From Saturnia japonica (taxonomy: Eukaryota > Arthropoda > Insecta > Lepidoptera > Saturniidae), in the NCBI GenBank assembly GCA_033032175.1, contig CM065328.1:11904690-11968689 (forward strand): a stretch of DNA of 64,000 nt, read 5' to 3'. This document shows positions 52,970-64,000 of this stretch, one piece after another. Below the pieces are notes generated by a model. That model ran no database searches, was not told the DNA's origin, and was given only the letters and a program-made list of their open reading frames with translations. The position numbers were made by a program, and so were the translations under genes. The first letter of the stretch is position 1. Each line of letters begins with the position of its first letter.

Positions 52970-55161
52970 TAGCTGTGCCCATGGCTTCGCTCACGTGGAC
53001 TACAGAATGCCCGCTATTTTAAAGACAAAAATGCTTATTGTGGATGTTCCTTAGAAGATAGGTATATATTCTCCCGGACTTTTTTGTAGGTCTTTTTAAT
53101 GCCCATAATTATGTAGTACATTAATTTGCTATATCTCTGATGGTTTACTCAGCATAATTCATTTAAACACCCAAATTGATTCACCATGACCAGTTTTTTA
53201 TTATTTTTGCGGAACCCTAATTCTTTTTCTAAAATAAAAGTAGCCTAATTTACTCCTATAAAATCAGCTATCAAGACAGACGGACAGACAAAAATTTTTA
53301 AAATGGGTTTTTTGTAATAGGTACCCTATATACTTTCATTTGCATTTAGTAAAAAGCTGTTATTTTGACATTACAAACAGACATTTCAATTTTATTAATT
53401 GTATAGATGACGTGCTTACCTCAAAAATACAAAAATTATTTTAAAAAAAGGGGCCAGTTCGATAGAATCGTTGTTACAGATAAAAGAGCTGAGATTTAAC
53501 GGGTGCCAAATTCCATAATAGTTACTTTAATTATAGCTGCAGTAATGTGCTTTCTTTTATTAATTTTCAAAACAATTTGTAACTTTCTTTGATATGGGAA
53601 TTCTAACTTGGCGAGTTTGAATTTTATAGGAAACTTCGGTTCGGAAATCTTCGGTATGCGTCGTAATTAGTCATGTCGTCTAAAAAAAAATTTAGGCTAT
53701 TCACAGTTTGCCTTTCCTGATGCACTAAGCGGCGCTAGTTGTGTCAAATTGTACGAACGAGAAAAGCAGGCATACTATATCGATAATTCTAGTAATGATA
53801 CCGCCTGCACTCTGTGGAGATAAACTGTACAAACTTAACTTTCGTTGGAAAACTGTTGTCTCCATACATCGACATATGAGGCGGTCAGTTTACCAACTGC
53901 AAATAAGTTCATAATCACTTTTTTTGTTATGTATTTACCAATTTACAGTTTTCGGACTTTTTCCTTTATTTGTGTTATTAAGACATTGCCTTTTGTCAAA
54001 TTTCATGATTCTAGATCAACAGAGTACCTACGCTGTTTGTAAGCGAGCGATTCGATATATGTGATTCCTTATATGTTATAAATTTTTGTGTTCAATGTAA
54101 GTGCTAATTATGTCAATTAAGAGGATTTGGCTGACACACCTTTAGATTATATATCGTCAAATTGAAATGAAATGGAAAGGACGTATCGAGACCGAATTAC
54201 GTTTATTATCTTGAGAATAACATTAACTAGATATCTATTTAATATCTATAGCCTAGAACCTGCAGCTTATTAATGAAAGTTTAATATTTACACTTTTACA
54301 ATAACAAGAGTGCTCTGTCATGTGTTCAGTAGTGCGCTTGCACTCTATTTTTCTTATCTAGGATAACAATAGCGCGAAATATTTGGATCTAAAATTAAAG
54401 CCTATTTTGTTAAGTTCTTTAAATAATACAAATAAGTATTGAGTTTTTTTCTCTTAAAAATCAAATTATTGGTATGAGGCGTGCACTTTTGGATTTTCCA
54501 AACTTTTTGTTTTGTTATTGTAGCAGATTGGCGAATCCTAACACAACGGTGTCCACCGAGAGATCGAAATCCAGCAACGGTCACCGCTGTCATGCCGACA
54601 TTCATTCATTTAATTGGATATGCGAGTCACTATGACGGGTTTTTTTGTGCAGGCATGCTCGTAGGTAAGACAGTGCGTATGGTCGGGGCCTAAGAGAAAA
54701 TGCGAAGTGTTAATAATTAAAGTCACTATGCCGTGCTGCGACAAAAAAAATACAGTGAATGCATCCTACTTATTCCAAGGAACACTTCTAAATGTAATCA
54801 CGGGCTTAAACCTTCAAATTCTCAAAAAATAAATTGTTAATCAAAATAAATATTAGTAAAGCACTTTAAAATGAAATTTCTATTATCGCATTGTTATTAA
54901 GAAGTGCCAGTTAACAAATTTTGTTATCGACAAACTATCTCAAATTTATTAAACTCTAAAACAAAGTTAATTAACATTAGTTTTCACTCTAAAACTCGTT
55001 TTTGAGTTTAATATCCCTAAAGGCCGATTTTCCAATCCTCAGATAACTTTATTTGAGGAATAATTTTTACATTTTGACTAAATTTGAATTGAATTTTGAA
55101 TGAATGTATGGAAAATTATTCAGTAAACAAAGTTAAATGATGAATGAAAATCGACCATAAA
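52970..55161 (+). repeat. Segmental duplication, left copy (with family B, D and H repeats)
   Basis: Nearly identical to 61711-64000. The offset is 8787 bp at 53406 and 8839 bp from 54481 onward, with the 52-bp difference explained by indels (for example extra bases near 62627-62660). It contains a family B copy (52970-53408), a family H fragment (53940-54050) and a family D block (54540-54600). The 70-codon frame at 54481 is preserved in both copies with one residue change, which near-identity alone explains. Confidence 0.9.
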
Positions 55162-55189
55162 TATTTAAATTGTACTACTATCTATATAA

Positions 55190-55530
55190 GCATATTAATA
55201 CGTGAAGCAAAAGCTTTCGGTACCTTTATAAGCGTATTGCGTGCACGGAAGACTGTGAGTTTTGGCATGGTTAAAGTTTATATGGAGAAGGAGTGCAGAA
55301 AGCTAAATGTATCTATAATATCTGTTACTAATATTTTAAATTAATTAATTTAATACTGCGAAACCTAATATAACCAAAGCCATTGAACTTAGACCCCCCA
55401 AAATATAGACATTGTCACTCAACGAAAAGTGATGTAGATAATACTCATTGTTTAGGTTCATGAATACTGCAAATGTCAAACAGAAAATAGTCTATTATTA
55501 AAAAGTCGCTGGTCGAATTTCGATCATTGG
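55190..55530 (+). repeat. Dispersed repeat family C, copy 3 (uninterrupted)
   Basis: Runs from 'CATATTAATACGTGAAGCAA' to 'AAAAAGTCGCTGGTCGAATT'. It serves as the intact reference for the split copy at 3245-4300. Confidence 0.7.
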
Positions 55531-55584
55531 GTGACCGGTAGTATAAGGAAATACAACAGTTATGTTCGACTAAATGGAGACCAC

Positions 55585-55710
55585 TATACGCCAATAATTG
55601 TAGACGTACAAGTTTGTGCGCTACCGTCCTAGGCTTTAAGCATTGTCGGGGACGAGGTAGCACGCCACTACACTACACTACGTACTAAAGTAAACAGTGT
55701 GATATATCGG
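55585..55710 (-). repeat. Inverted repeat pair, left arm
   Basis: Reverse complement of parts of 56100-56295: 'TACCTCGTCCCCGACAATG', 'TAGGACGGTAGCGCACAAAC' and 'TTGTACGTCTA' match 'TACCTCGTCCCCGCCAACG', 'TAGGACGGTCGCGCAAGATC' and 'TTGTACGACTA'. 'TGTTTACTTTAGTACGTA' also has a partner at 56108. Confidence 0.6.
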
Positions 55711-56099
55711 TAGTGTTCTTAAAATAATTACCTACAGCCGCACGTTAGATAAACACGCCTTGTTTCTTGGATTACCAACTTACGTATTGGATAATGCTAT
55801 ATAAAATTGTCATGATTATCTTTTCACTAAAATATATTACTGCTAATTTTGTAAGTTTTATGTATATTATTTCTTCTAGGGTTTTATTTCTAATTTCAAA
55901 AGCGATTGTGAGCTAGTAAAAAGGCAATGTACATTTAAAAAAACATAGTATTTTTGCTTTGAAGTGTAATAAATCAGAAACAATTTTAAGTTCTAGGAAT
56001 ATAATTATTATATCCTCATCATTAGTTATAAATTGCGTAATCGTGAGTATTGTGTACTGAAGTTTACCTAGATTTCATTTCGGCTATTTATATGAAGAC
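55711..56099. other. Spacer between the inverted arms; nothing recognised
   Basis: AT-rich sequence without open frames. Confidence 0.4.
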
Positions 56100-56295
56100 G
56101 TAATATTGTTTACTTCAGTGTACTGTAACTTGCGCGCCTACGTCACGCAATTACACGCACTCCCCTTCCCCGCTACATTACCCATCCCCGTTATTGTTTG
56201 TAGTACCTCGTCCCCGCCAACGTCTGTCAGAAACATAGGACGGTCGCGCAAGATCTTGTACGACTATAGCTTAGGCGTTTCGCATTACGTAATTA
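56100..56295 (+). repeat. Inverted repeat pair, right arm
   Basis: GC-rich arm matching 55585-55710 in inverse. It has an extra internal segment 'CACTCCCCTTCCCCGCTACA', similar to 'ACTCCCCTTCCCCTACACCC' at 56695-56715. The 69-codon frame spanning it is probably incidental. Confidence 0.55.
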
Positions 56296-57075
56296 GTTCT
56301 TTTACGTTATTATAAATGTTATAATAAGTAGATACTGCAATGACGGTCTTTTCGACTTGTTACCGGCGCGGCGTGAGCGAGAAGAAGCTTTTATCCTTTT
56401 TTGACAACAGAGTATCCGTTTTACGCTGATTTCCTATCTCTTTTGTTTCAACATGCTGAAAAAAAAATTTGTAACGTTTCAAAATTTCTTTTAGTGAGAG
56501 TATAACGCGTCTATTTATAAAATCTGATTGATATAAACGAATACCTACAAGCAAAAACTACAAACAAACAGTGTTTCCAATAATCAAGCGAGTCGACTAT
56601 CTTTTGTCTTGTCGCATTTCAGAATAAATCAATGTTGGCCTGTGTTAATTATAAGACTTTAAATATTTCCCGCTAAGCCTACCATCACATAATTACTCCC
56701 CTTCCCCTACACCCCGCTCGGAAGACAGACCGTCTCGGAACGAGAGTGCGATCTAACAATTGAATTTTGCACTACCGCCGCTGAAAATATAACCCGCAGT
56801 GAATTTAGTTTGGAAGGCCTTCGCCTGCCAGTGATTTATTAAATTTCAAGAAGAGCTATCGTCGAGAATAAATTACAACCGGCACGAGTCACCATTAATG
56901 CAGTGAGTTCCATTCTCCATATTTTCTCCGCATCCCGCACCTAATGTTTAAGGCCTCTTCGAGCTGAATACACTAACCAGTGCATATCCAACTAGTTGCC
57001 CATATGCTTGCAGCCGGTACCGTAGCGACGCGACGACCAGCGATGGTGTCACTTTGCCATACTAGTATAAACTAT
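56296..57075. other. No gene recognised; GC-richer patches at 56690-56770 and 56995-57050
   Basis: 'CGGAAGACAGACCGTCTCGG' and 'CCGGTACCGTAGCGACGCGA' stand out but show no known motif. The minus-strand 64-codon frame 56554-56360 has no domain. Confidence 0.35.
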
Positions 57076-58215
57076 ACTAGCAGTGCTCGTGGCTTTGCTC
57101 ACGAGGACTACAGCATGCCCGCGCGAATCTTGCTCTCCCGCTCCCGGCTATTTTAAAGATAAAAATGCTTGTTTTAGGTGTTCCTTAAAAGATATACGTA
57201 TACTCTCCGTGACTTTTTTGTAGGTCTTTTTAATGTCTACAATTATTTAGTACATTAATTTGTTATATTTCTTGTGGTTTACTCAGCGTAAGCCATTTAA
57301 GCACCCGAATTGATTTACCATGACCATTTTCTTTTTGATTTGTGCGGAATCCTAATTCTTTTTATAACATAAAAGTAGCATAAGTTACTCCCTATAAAAT
57401 CAGCTATCTACCAGTGAAAGTCCCGTCAAAATCGGTTCAACCGTTTTGAAGATTACCCGGAACAAACACACAGACAGACAGACAAAAATAAAAAAAATGG
57501 GTTTTTTGTTATAGGTATCGTATAAATATACTTTCATATGCATTTAGTAAAAAGCTGTTACTTTGACATTACAGTCAATTTTTTTCATTGTATAGATTAG
57601 CTGTGCCCGCGGCTGTGCTCGCGTGGACTATAGAACGCCGACGTTCGGGTGCACACGCAAAACGTGCTAAACTCGTTCCCAGTTATTTAAAGACAGAAAT
57701 GGTTATTGTGGATGACCCTTCGAAGATAGACATAAATAACCCTTACTGGCTTTTTAACGGACTTCAAAAAACGGAGGAGTTTCTCAATTTGAATATTTAT
57801 ATTCTTATGGATGTTCAGCAATAACTTCTTTCTTTATTTATCGTTCTGGATGATTCTATTACTTTTGGAAAAGGGATAGGTACCTCAAGAGTAGTCCCAT
57901 TTTAATTTCATTGGCATTGGACCATCGACTTCGAAATTGGTTTTCTTATTTTGTTAAACATTGTTGTTATAGGATTTGTTAACATCTACAATGATGAAAT
58001 ATGTTAATTTGTTGTATCTCTTATGGTTATGCTTTACTTAGTATGAGCCATTTAAGTGTCCAAATTTTTTGTTTGGTTCAACAGATATTCCTAAGTACTA
58101 CCTAAGTTACTCCTTATAATATCAATTATCTGCCAGTAATGCATACGCATACGCATTTTGTAAAAAGCTGTTATTTCGACATTACAAATAGACACTTCAA
58201 TTTTATTAACTGCTT
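57076..58215 (+). repeat. Two head-to-tail copies of dispersed repeat family B
   Basis: Copy one (57076-57596) ends 'CATTGTATAGAT' and copy two begins at once with 'TAGCTGTGCCCGCGGCTG' (57597), ending near 58215. Inside the second copy a minus-strand family F fragment (57815-57960: 'AATAACTTCTTTCTTTATTT', 'CCATTTTAATTTCATTGGCA') interrupts it. Confidence 0.65.
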
Positions 58216-58639
58216 AAAGATCTCCATTATTAAAAAATCCGTAATAAAGTTACCCAGAATGTAAAATCAAAAATATAATTTCGACTAAGTGTCCACACAA
58301 CTATGGCGAGACATACAAATAAAGAAGATTAGTTTAAGTAGATTTTAAACTGCAAACCAGTGTTCTAAATACACTGAAATCACGTAAGAGCAGTAATGTT
58401 GTTGAAATCTAATACAAAGACAGTGGAAGGCGGAAAGGGGAAGGCATAGGAATGTAATATAAACATAGCAAGCGTTCTCTTATCTCGGCTCTGAGCGAAT
58501 TGCGGTACATCACACGGTACAACGCTTTTGGCATCTAAACAAATTGCTTGTAAAACGTTTAATCTGTGTTAATTATCCAGATCTTATATAATTCATATAT
58601 AAAATTATAATTTACTATCTGTTTTTTTAATCGTCATAA
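58216..58639. other. No gene or repeat recognised
   Basis: A mixed-composition stretch with no open frames of note. Confidence 0.4.
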
Positions 58640-58985
58640 GTTTAGCGTTGTGGTCAGTATCACTGATCCTAAGTGACAATGTAACCCAAGATAAGATGGT
58701 ATCACACAACTAAGCCTAGTGGAGCTGCCGGAACACAACTATTGGTGTTTGGCGACAGACTTTTAACTTGAGGGTGGTAGCTAGCCGGGCGGCATTAGAA
58801 AAAGCCCTACCACCATTAATTAATCTCGATGTTTTTAATCGACGTACACGCAACACCATCCCACTTAAACATCATTGCTTCATTATAATTTCATTTCATA
58901 GAAAAACTCAAAAACCCATTACTCGACCTGGGAATCGAACCCAGGATATCGAGCATAGCAGTCGCGCTTACGACCACTAGGTTAA
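58640..58985 (-). repeat. SINE-like family E with a tRNA-like head
   Basis: On the minus strand the head reads CCTAGTGGTCGTAAGCGCG (A-box-like) then CCTGGGTTCGATTCCCAGG, a B box inside a perfect T-arm-like stem (58928-58946). The body and tail match the copies at 23955 and 60040. The head is the best-preserved Pol III promoter in the window, but a whole tRNA fold is not obvious, so I call it SINE, not tRNA gene. Confidence 0.65.
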
Positions 58986-60039
58986 TAAAGCAATTTAGTA
59001 CAATACGGTAGAAAAGCGCTTTCCGCTATTTCGTACAAACAAATTACGAAACATTGTAATCATTAACCTGAAAAATCTGTCATACCTTACATTTTAATTC
59101 AAAATTTGAACTTGGCTACAAATATCTCTTTTTAAATCATTAATAAAGAAATAGATTATGTATACTAATATTATAAAACTGAAGTGTTTGTTTGTTTAGT
59201 TGAATGAGCTAATCTCAGAAAGTACTAGTTGGAATGGAAAAAATATATAAATGTTGGATAGCCCATTTATTGAGGAAGGCTATAGACTATATAACATCAC
59301 GCTACGACCAATAAGAGCGGAGCATCAATGAAAATTGTTGCAAAAACACGAAAAAATTATTCCTTTTGAAAGTTTCCATTGCGTGCGCTGCGTAAATGGT
59401 TAAAGTTACGCAACAATGATGTGTTAAGGAATTATTTCTCTTAGAAAGTTCTAAAAAAAGTCCGTACTAGCATATATCTATCTTTTAAGATTGAAACAAT
59501 ATAACCATTATTATGGTAATAAGTTTTGTTCTAAAATAATGAATTATTTGCGAAGGTGTTTTTATACAGATGGTATCAATCCTTAATGAAATAAATACTT
59601 TATTCACCACAAGTATTTATTTTGAACAAAATTGCTCTACACAGTAATTTATTTAAATGAATATCTTAGGAAATATCACTGTTTTAAAATAACTCCGAAG
59701 CAAAATAACGATCAAGTATCGCGAGCGCATTATTATTATGCAGAATAATGTGGGAGGCGGACGGTACCTATAATACAGTGCGTACGACGAACTCTTTCTC
59801 TCTCTCTCTCTTATATGATACAGAAGAAATTGCGCAAGTCAGCTGGTGTATTATAAACGCACAATTTTTTACAAAAGTTCTGGACCGAGTAGTAACCCTC
59901 CATTTGTGCGTTCATTAACTTTTCTAGTGACCATTTAGATCTGCCTAATCTTCCATTAATACCACTAGATTAATTTATATTACTGAAATATATAACATAC
60001 TAAAGTCTCTTACGATTTTTTAAACCTCTATATAGGTTT
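58986..60039 (+). repeat. Retroposon-like fragment at 59167-59330; rest unrecognised
   Basis: 'TAATATTATAAAACTGAAGT', 'GGAAGGCTATAGACTATATA' and the 'AATAAGAGCGGAGC' block resemble dispersed lepidopteran repeats and the block at 15545-15700. A (CT)n run lies at 59791-59811. No gene is visible. Confidence 0.4.
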
Positions 60040-60345
60040 AGCGTTATGCCTATAATCTCACTTGATTTGATGTGGAGATGTGGCCCAAGATAGTGTAGCT
60101 AAATCCTTGTGGGTAGACTGAGTCTCAAGTACAGCTGACGAAACACACCTATAGGTGTTTGGCGACATCATTTCAACTAGAAGGTAGTAGCAGCGAAGCG
60201 GATAGTATAAAATACCGTACCACCATGCTATGAATTCATCGCGTTGTTTTCCTTCATCGAAAGCTTAGGCTCATTGCAGGGATTGAACTCACGTCGATCG
60301 AGGCTGTGTCCATACACGTTACCACTGAGGCATCATAGCTTCATT
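60040..60345 (-). repeat. SINE-like family E, third full-length copy
   Basis: The head on the minus strand contains 'GCCTCAGTGGTAACGTG' and 'GAGTTCAATCCC', A- and B-box-like. The tail is 'CATAACGCTAAACC'. It lies just left of the 52-bp minisatellite. Confidence 0.6.
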
Positions 60346-60390
60346 CTGCATTATTTGAATACCTTATAAAAAAGTCCAGTGAGGCGGTGT

Positions 60391-61347
60391 TTCTGCAAAT
60401 AAACAATAAATAATTACACGCTGGTATAGATGACAGAAACACTGCCTTTCTCATTAAATAAACAGTTACACGTTGGTATAGGTTGCAGAAACCCTGCCAT
60501 CCTCACTAAATAAACAATTATACGTTGGTATAGGTTGCAGAAACTCTGCCATCCTCACTAAATAAACAGTTACACGCTGGCATAGTTGACAGAAACCCTG
60601 CCTTCCTCAATAAATAAACAGATATACGTTAGTATAGACTGCAGAAACCCTCCCTTCCTTACTAAATAAACAGTTACACTTTGATGTAGATTACAGAAAC
60701 CCTGCTGTTAAAGACAAAACCTTGCATTAAAAGGTTTTTATTAACAAAATCGATGTTACATATTTTGTAGTAGATATGACATAATTATTATAACAAACTA
60801 GTTGCTATGGAACGTCCATAGACCAGATATAAGAGGTCATAGATATACCACATTTGCCTTCCTTACTAAATAAACAGTTACTCGTTGGTACAGTTAGCAG
60901 AAACCTTGCCTTCCTCACTACCTAAACAATTACACGTTTGTATATATTGCAGAAACCCTGCCTTCCTCACTAAGTAAACAGTTACCTTTTGATATAGATT
61001 ACTGAAACCCTTCCTTCCGCATTAAATAAACAATTACACTTTGATATAGATTACAGAAACCCTGCCTTCCGCATTAAATAAACAATTACACTTTGATATA
61101 GATTACAGAAACCCTGCCTTCCTCACTAAATAAAAAGTTACTCGTTGGTATAGTTTGCAGAACCCTTGCCTTCCTCACTAAATAATCAGTTACACTTTGA
61201 TATAGTGTTACAGAAACCCTGCCTTCCTCACTAAATAAACAGTTACACATTGGTATAGATTGCAGAAACCCTGCCTTCCTCACTTAATAAACTTTACACG
61301 CTGGTATAGTTGGCAGAAACCCTGCATTCCTCTTTAAATAAACAGTT
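60391..61347. repeat. Minisatellite, 52-bp period, two blocks
   Basis: The unit contains AAACAGTTACACGTTGGTAT and GCAGAAACCCTGCC, then TTCCTCACTAAAT. Block one has six units (AAC phase points 60409, 60461, 60513, 60565, 60617, 60669). Block two has about nine and a half (60873, 60925, 60977, 61029, 61081, 61133, 61185, 61238, 61289, 61340). Period is 52 bp, with 51-53 at two steps. Sequence at about 60713-60855 between the blocks does not match the unit. 52 is not a multiple of 3, so the 65-codon minus frame here is not a coding repeat. Confidence 0.92.
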
Positions 61348-61384
61348 ATACACCCAGATATTTAATATTATATATTTGTTTTAT

Positions 61385-61500
61385 AGTAGCACGGCAAATT
61401 GACGGTACTGTCACTGATGGTAAGAACAGTACAATCCAAACACAACGGCGACCACCGAGAGATCGTAATCCGTCGACGGTCACCGCCGTCATGTCGGCCT
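61385..61500 (+). repeat. Dispersed repeat family D, copy
   Basis: 'CTGATGGTAAGAACAGTACA', 'CGACCACCGAGAGATCG' and 'GGTCACCGCCGTCATGTCGG' match 4640-4740 and 54540-54600. Confidence 0.55.
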
Positions 61501-61710
61501 GCAAAAGTTATAATGCACTTAGAAATCAGACACACAGATTTTTTATAATCTAGATTAGCATTAATGATACTTTTATCCAGGTATAACCCCAATTCTAAAA
61601 TTCCACGCAGGTGAAGTTGCGGAAAGAAGCCAGTTTTTTTAATATTCTTAGTTTTATGGCATTTATCCTTTTGAGTTACGTCGGCCTAGAAGCCAATTTA
61701 TTTGTAAACT

Positions 61711-64000
61711 AACTGTGCCCGTGGCTTCGCTTACGTGGATAACAGAATGCCCGCGCAAATCTTGCTCCCCCGCTCCCGGCTATTTTAAAGATAAAATGCT
61801 TATTGTGGGTGTTTCCTAGAAGATAGATGTATACTCTCCCGGACTTTTTGTAGTTATTTTTAATGCCTATATAATTACACTATTACTAATTTCTATTAGT
61901 ACACTATTTTGCTATATCTCTGATGGTTTACTCAGCATAATTAATTTAAACACCCAAATTGATTCACCATGACCAGTTTTTTATTATTTTTGCGGAACCC
62001 TAATTCTTTTTCTAAAATAAAAGTAGCCTAATTTACTCCTATAAAATCAGCTATCAAGACAGACGGACAGACAAAAATTTTTAAAATGGGTTTTTTGTAA
62101 TAGGTACCTATCCTATATACTTTCATTTGCATTTAGTAAAAAGCTGTTATTTTGACATTACAAACAGACATTTCAATTTTATTAATTGTATAGATGACGG
62201 TGCTTACCTCAAAAATACAAAAATTCTTTTTAAAAAAGGGGCCAAGTTCGGTAGAATCGCCGTTCGGGGTAGTCGTTGTTACAGATAAAAGAGCTGAGAT
62301 TTAACGGGTGCCAAATTCCATAATAGTTACTTTAATTATAGCTGCAGTAATGTGCTTTCTTTTATTAATTTTCAAAACAATTTGTAACTTTCTTTGATAT
62401 GGGAATTCTAACTTGGCGAGTTTGAATTTTATAGGAAACTTCGGTTCGGAAATCTTCGGTATGCGTCGTAATTAGTCATGTCGTCTAAAATAAATTTAGG
62501 CTACAGTTTGTCTTTCCTGAGGCAGTGAGGCACTAAGCGGCGCTAGTTGTAAAAGTTGTACGAACGAGAAAAGCAGGCATACTGTATCGATAATTCTAGT
62601 AATGACACCGCCTGCACTCTGTGGAACTGATTTATAATTTAAGATATTTATTACAAAAAGATAAACTGTACAAACTTAACTTTCGTTGGAAAACTGTTGT
62701 CTCCATACATCGACATATGAGGCGGTCAGTTTACCAACTGCAAATAAGTTCATAATCACTTTTTTTTGTTATGTATTTACCAATTTACAGTTTTCGGACT
62801 TTTTCCTTTATTTGTGTTATTAAGACATTGCCTTTTGTCAAATTTCATGATTCTAGATCAACAGAGTACCTACGCTGTTTGTAAGCGAGCGATTCGATAT
62901 ATGTGATTCCTTGTATGTTATAAATTTTTGTGTTCAATGTAAGTGCTAATTATGTCAATTAAGAGGATTTGGCTGACACACCTTTAGATTATATATCGTC
63001 AAATTGAAATGAAATGGAATGGACGTATCGAGACCGAATTACGTTTATTATCTTGAGAATAACATTAACTAGATATCTATTTAATATCTATAGCCTAGAA
63101 CATGCAGCTTATTAATGAAAGTTTAATATTTACACTTTTACAATAACAAGAGTGCTCTGTCATTTGTTCAGTAGTGCGCTTGCACTCTATTTTTCTTATC
63201 TAGGATAACAATAGCGCGAAATATTTGGATCTAAAATTAAAGCCTATTTTGTTGTTGTTTAAAAATACAAATAAGTATTGAGTTTTTTTCTCTTAAAAAT
63301 CAAATGATTGGTATGAGGCGTGCACTTTTGGATTTTCCAAACTTTTTGTTTTGTTATTGTAGCAGATTGGCGAATCCTAACACAACGGTGTCCACCGAGA
63401 GATCGAAATCCAGCAACGGTCACCGCTGTCATGCCGACCTTCATTCATTTAATTGGATATGCGAGTCACTATGACGGGTTTTTTTGTACAGGCATGCTCG
63501 TAGGTAAGACAGTGCGTATGGTCGGGGCCTAAGAGAAAATGCGAAGTGTTAATAATTAAAGTCACTATGCCGTGCTGCGACAAAAAAAATACAGTGAATG
63601 CATCCTACTTATTCCAAGGAACACTTCTAAATGTAATCACGGGCTTAAACCTTCAAATTCTCAAAAAATAAATTGTTAATCAAAATAAATATTAGTAAAG
63701 CACTTTAAAATGAAATTTCTATTATCGCATTGTTATTAAGAAGTGCCAGTTAACAAATTTTGTTATCGACAAACTATCTCAAATTTATTAAACTCTAAAA
63801 CAAAGTTAATTAACATTAGTTTTCACTCTAAAACTCGTTTTTGAGTTTAATATCCCTAAAGTCCGATTTTCCAATCCTCAGATAACTTTATTTGAGGAAT
63901 AATTTTTACATTTTGACTAAATTTGAATTGAATTTTGAATGAATGTATGGAAAATTATTCAGTAAACAAAGTTAAATGATGAATGAAAATCGACCATAAA
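61711..64000 (+). repeat. Segmental duplication, right copy (runs off the window)
   Basis: Matches 52970-55161. The first ~200 bp (a family B head) is less similar and carries bases missing on the left, such as the 'CGCAAATCTTGCTCCCCCGC' part. From about 61915 the two are almost identical to the window edge. It contains a family B copy (61711-62193), a family H fragment (62775-62885) and a family D block (63380-63440). Confidence 0.9.

Noticed and set aside
54481..54693. 70-codon frame conserved with its copy at 63320-63532 as evidence of a gene
   Set aside because: The two regions are a near-identical segmental duplication, so conservation says nothing about selection, and part of the frame is repeat family D.
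61086..61283. Repeated protein in the minisatellite
   Set aside because: The period is 52 bp, not a multiple of 3, so the reading frame changes each unit.

Overview
The window looks like accessory, gene-poor chromatin from a moth or butterfly (Lepidoptera). It is AT-rich with short GC-rich islands, and almost every recognisable sequence is a transposable element or a fragment of one. Several dispersed repeats (a 'TAGCTGTGCCC...GGCTTCGC' family, an 'ATTAATACGTGAAGCAAAAGC' family, tRNA-headed SINE-like repeats, an RTE-like repeat with a CAT-rich tail) are of types I associate with lepidopteran genomes. That assignment is from memory, not from a search. No complete host gene is evident. The only host-like coding candidate is a 35-residue tandem repeat on the minus strand at the left edge (1-330), which runs out of the window.

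Left third (1-28 kb): remnants of dispersed repeats, several broken LINE reverse-transcriptase tails, a 686-bp TIR element (7519-8204), a 5'-truncated Jockey-type LINE with a long open ORF2 and a 7-bp target duplication (18134-20680), and a non-autonomous hAT-like element with an 8-bp target duplication (25794-26643). At 3.2-4.3 kb three elements are nested, and both inserts have readable target duplications.

Centre (28.2-46.9 kb): one 18.7-kb nest. A full-length but decayed minus-strand Jockey-clade LINE (target duplication ATACGGTGAA plus ambiguous TT) was entered by a plus-strand CR1/Daphne-like LINE (29127-41784). That LINE was in turn entered by a gypsy/errantivirus-type LTR retrotransposon (30239-38099). 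The LTR element has two 307-bp LTRs that read as identical, target duplication AGAT, a tRNA-Ser-type primer site, intact gag, a -1 slippery heptamer, an intact 1254-codon pol, and an env ORF that stops immediately before a membrane segment lying in the -1 frame. Age decreases inward: Jockey decayed, CR1-like decayed, errantivirus apparently very young.

Right part (47-64 kb): mostly intergenic sequence with SINE-like and LINE fragments, a possible promoter/first exon near 48.7 kb, an inverted repeat pair at 55.6/56.2 kb, a 52-bp-period minisatellite (60.4-61.35 kb) and a segmental duplication of at least 2.1 kb (52.97-55.16 kb and 61.71-64.0 kb, continuing past the window end).

Two RNA hairpins show compensatory changes among copies: one in the 3' UTR of the Jockey family and one repeated three times in the errantivirus leader. 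With the edge repeat and the nested insertion, these are the observations most worth following.
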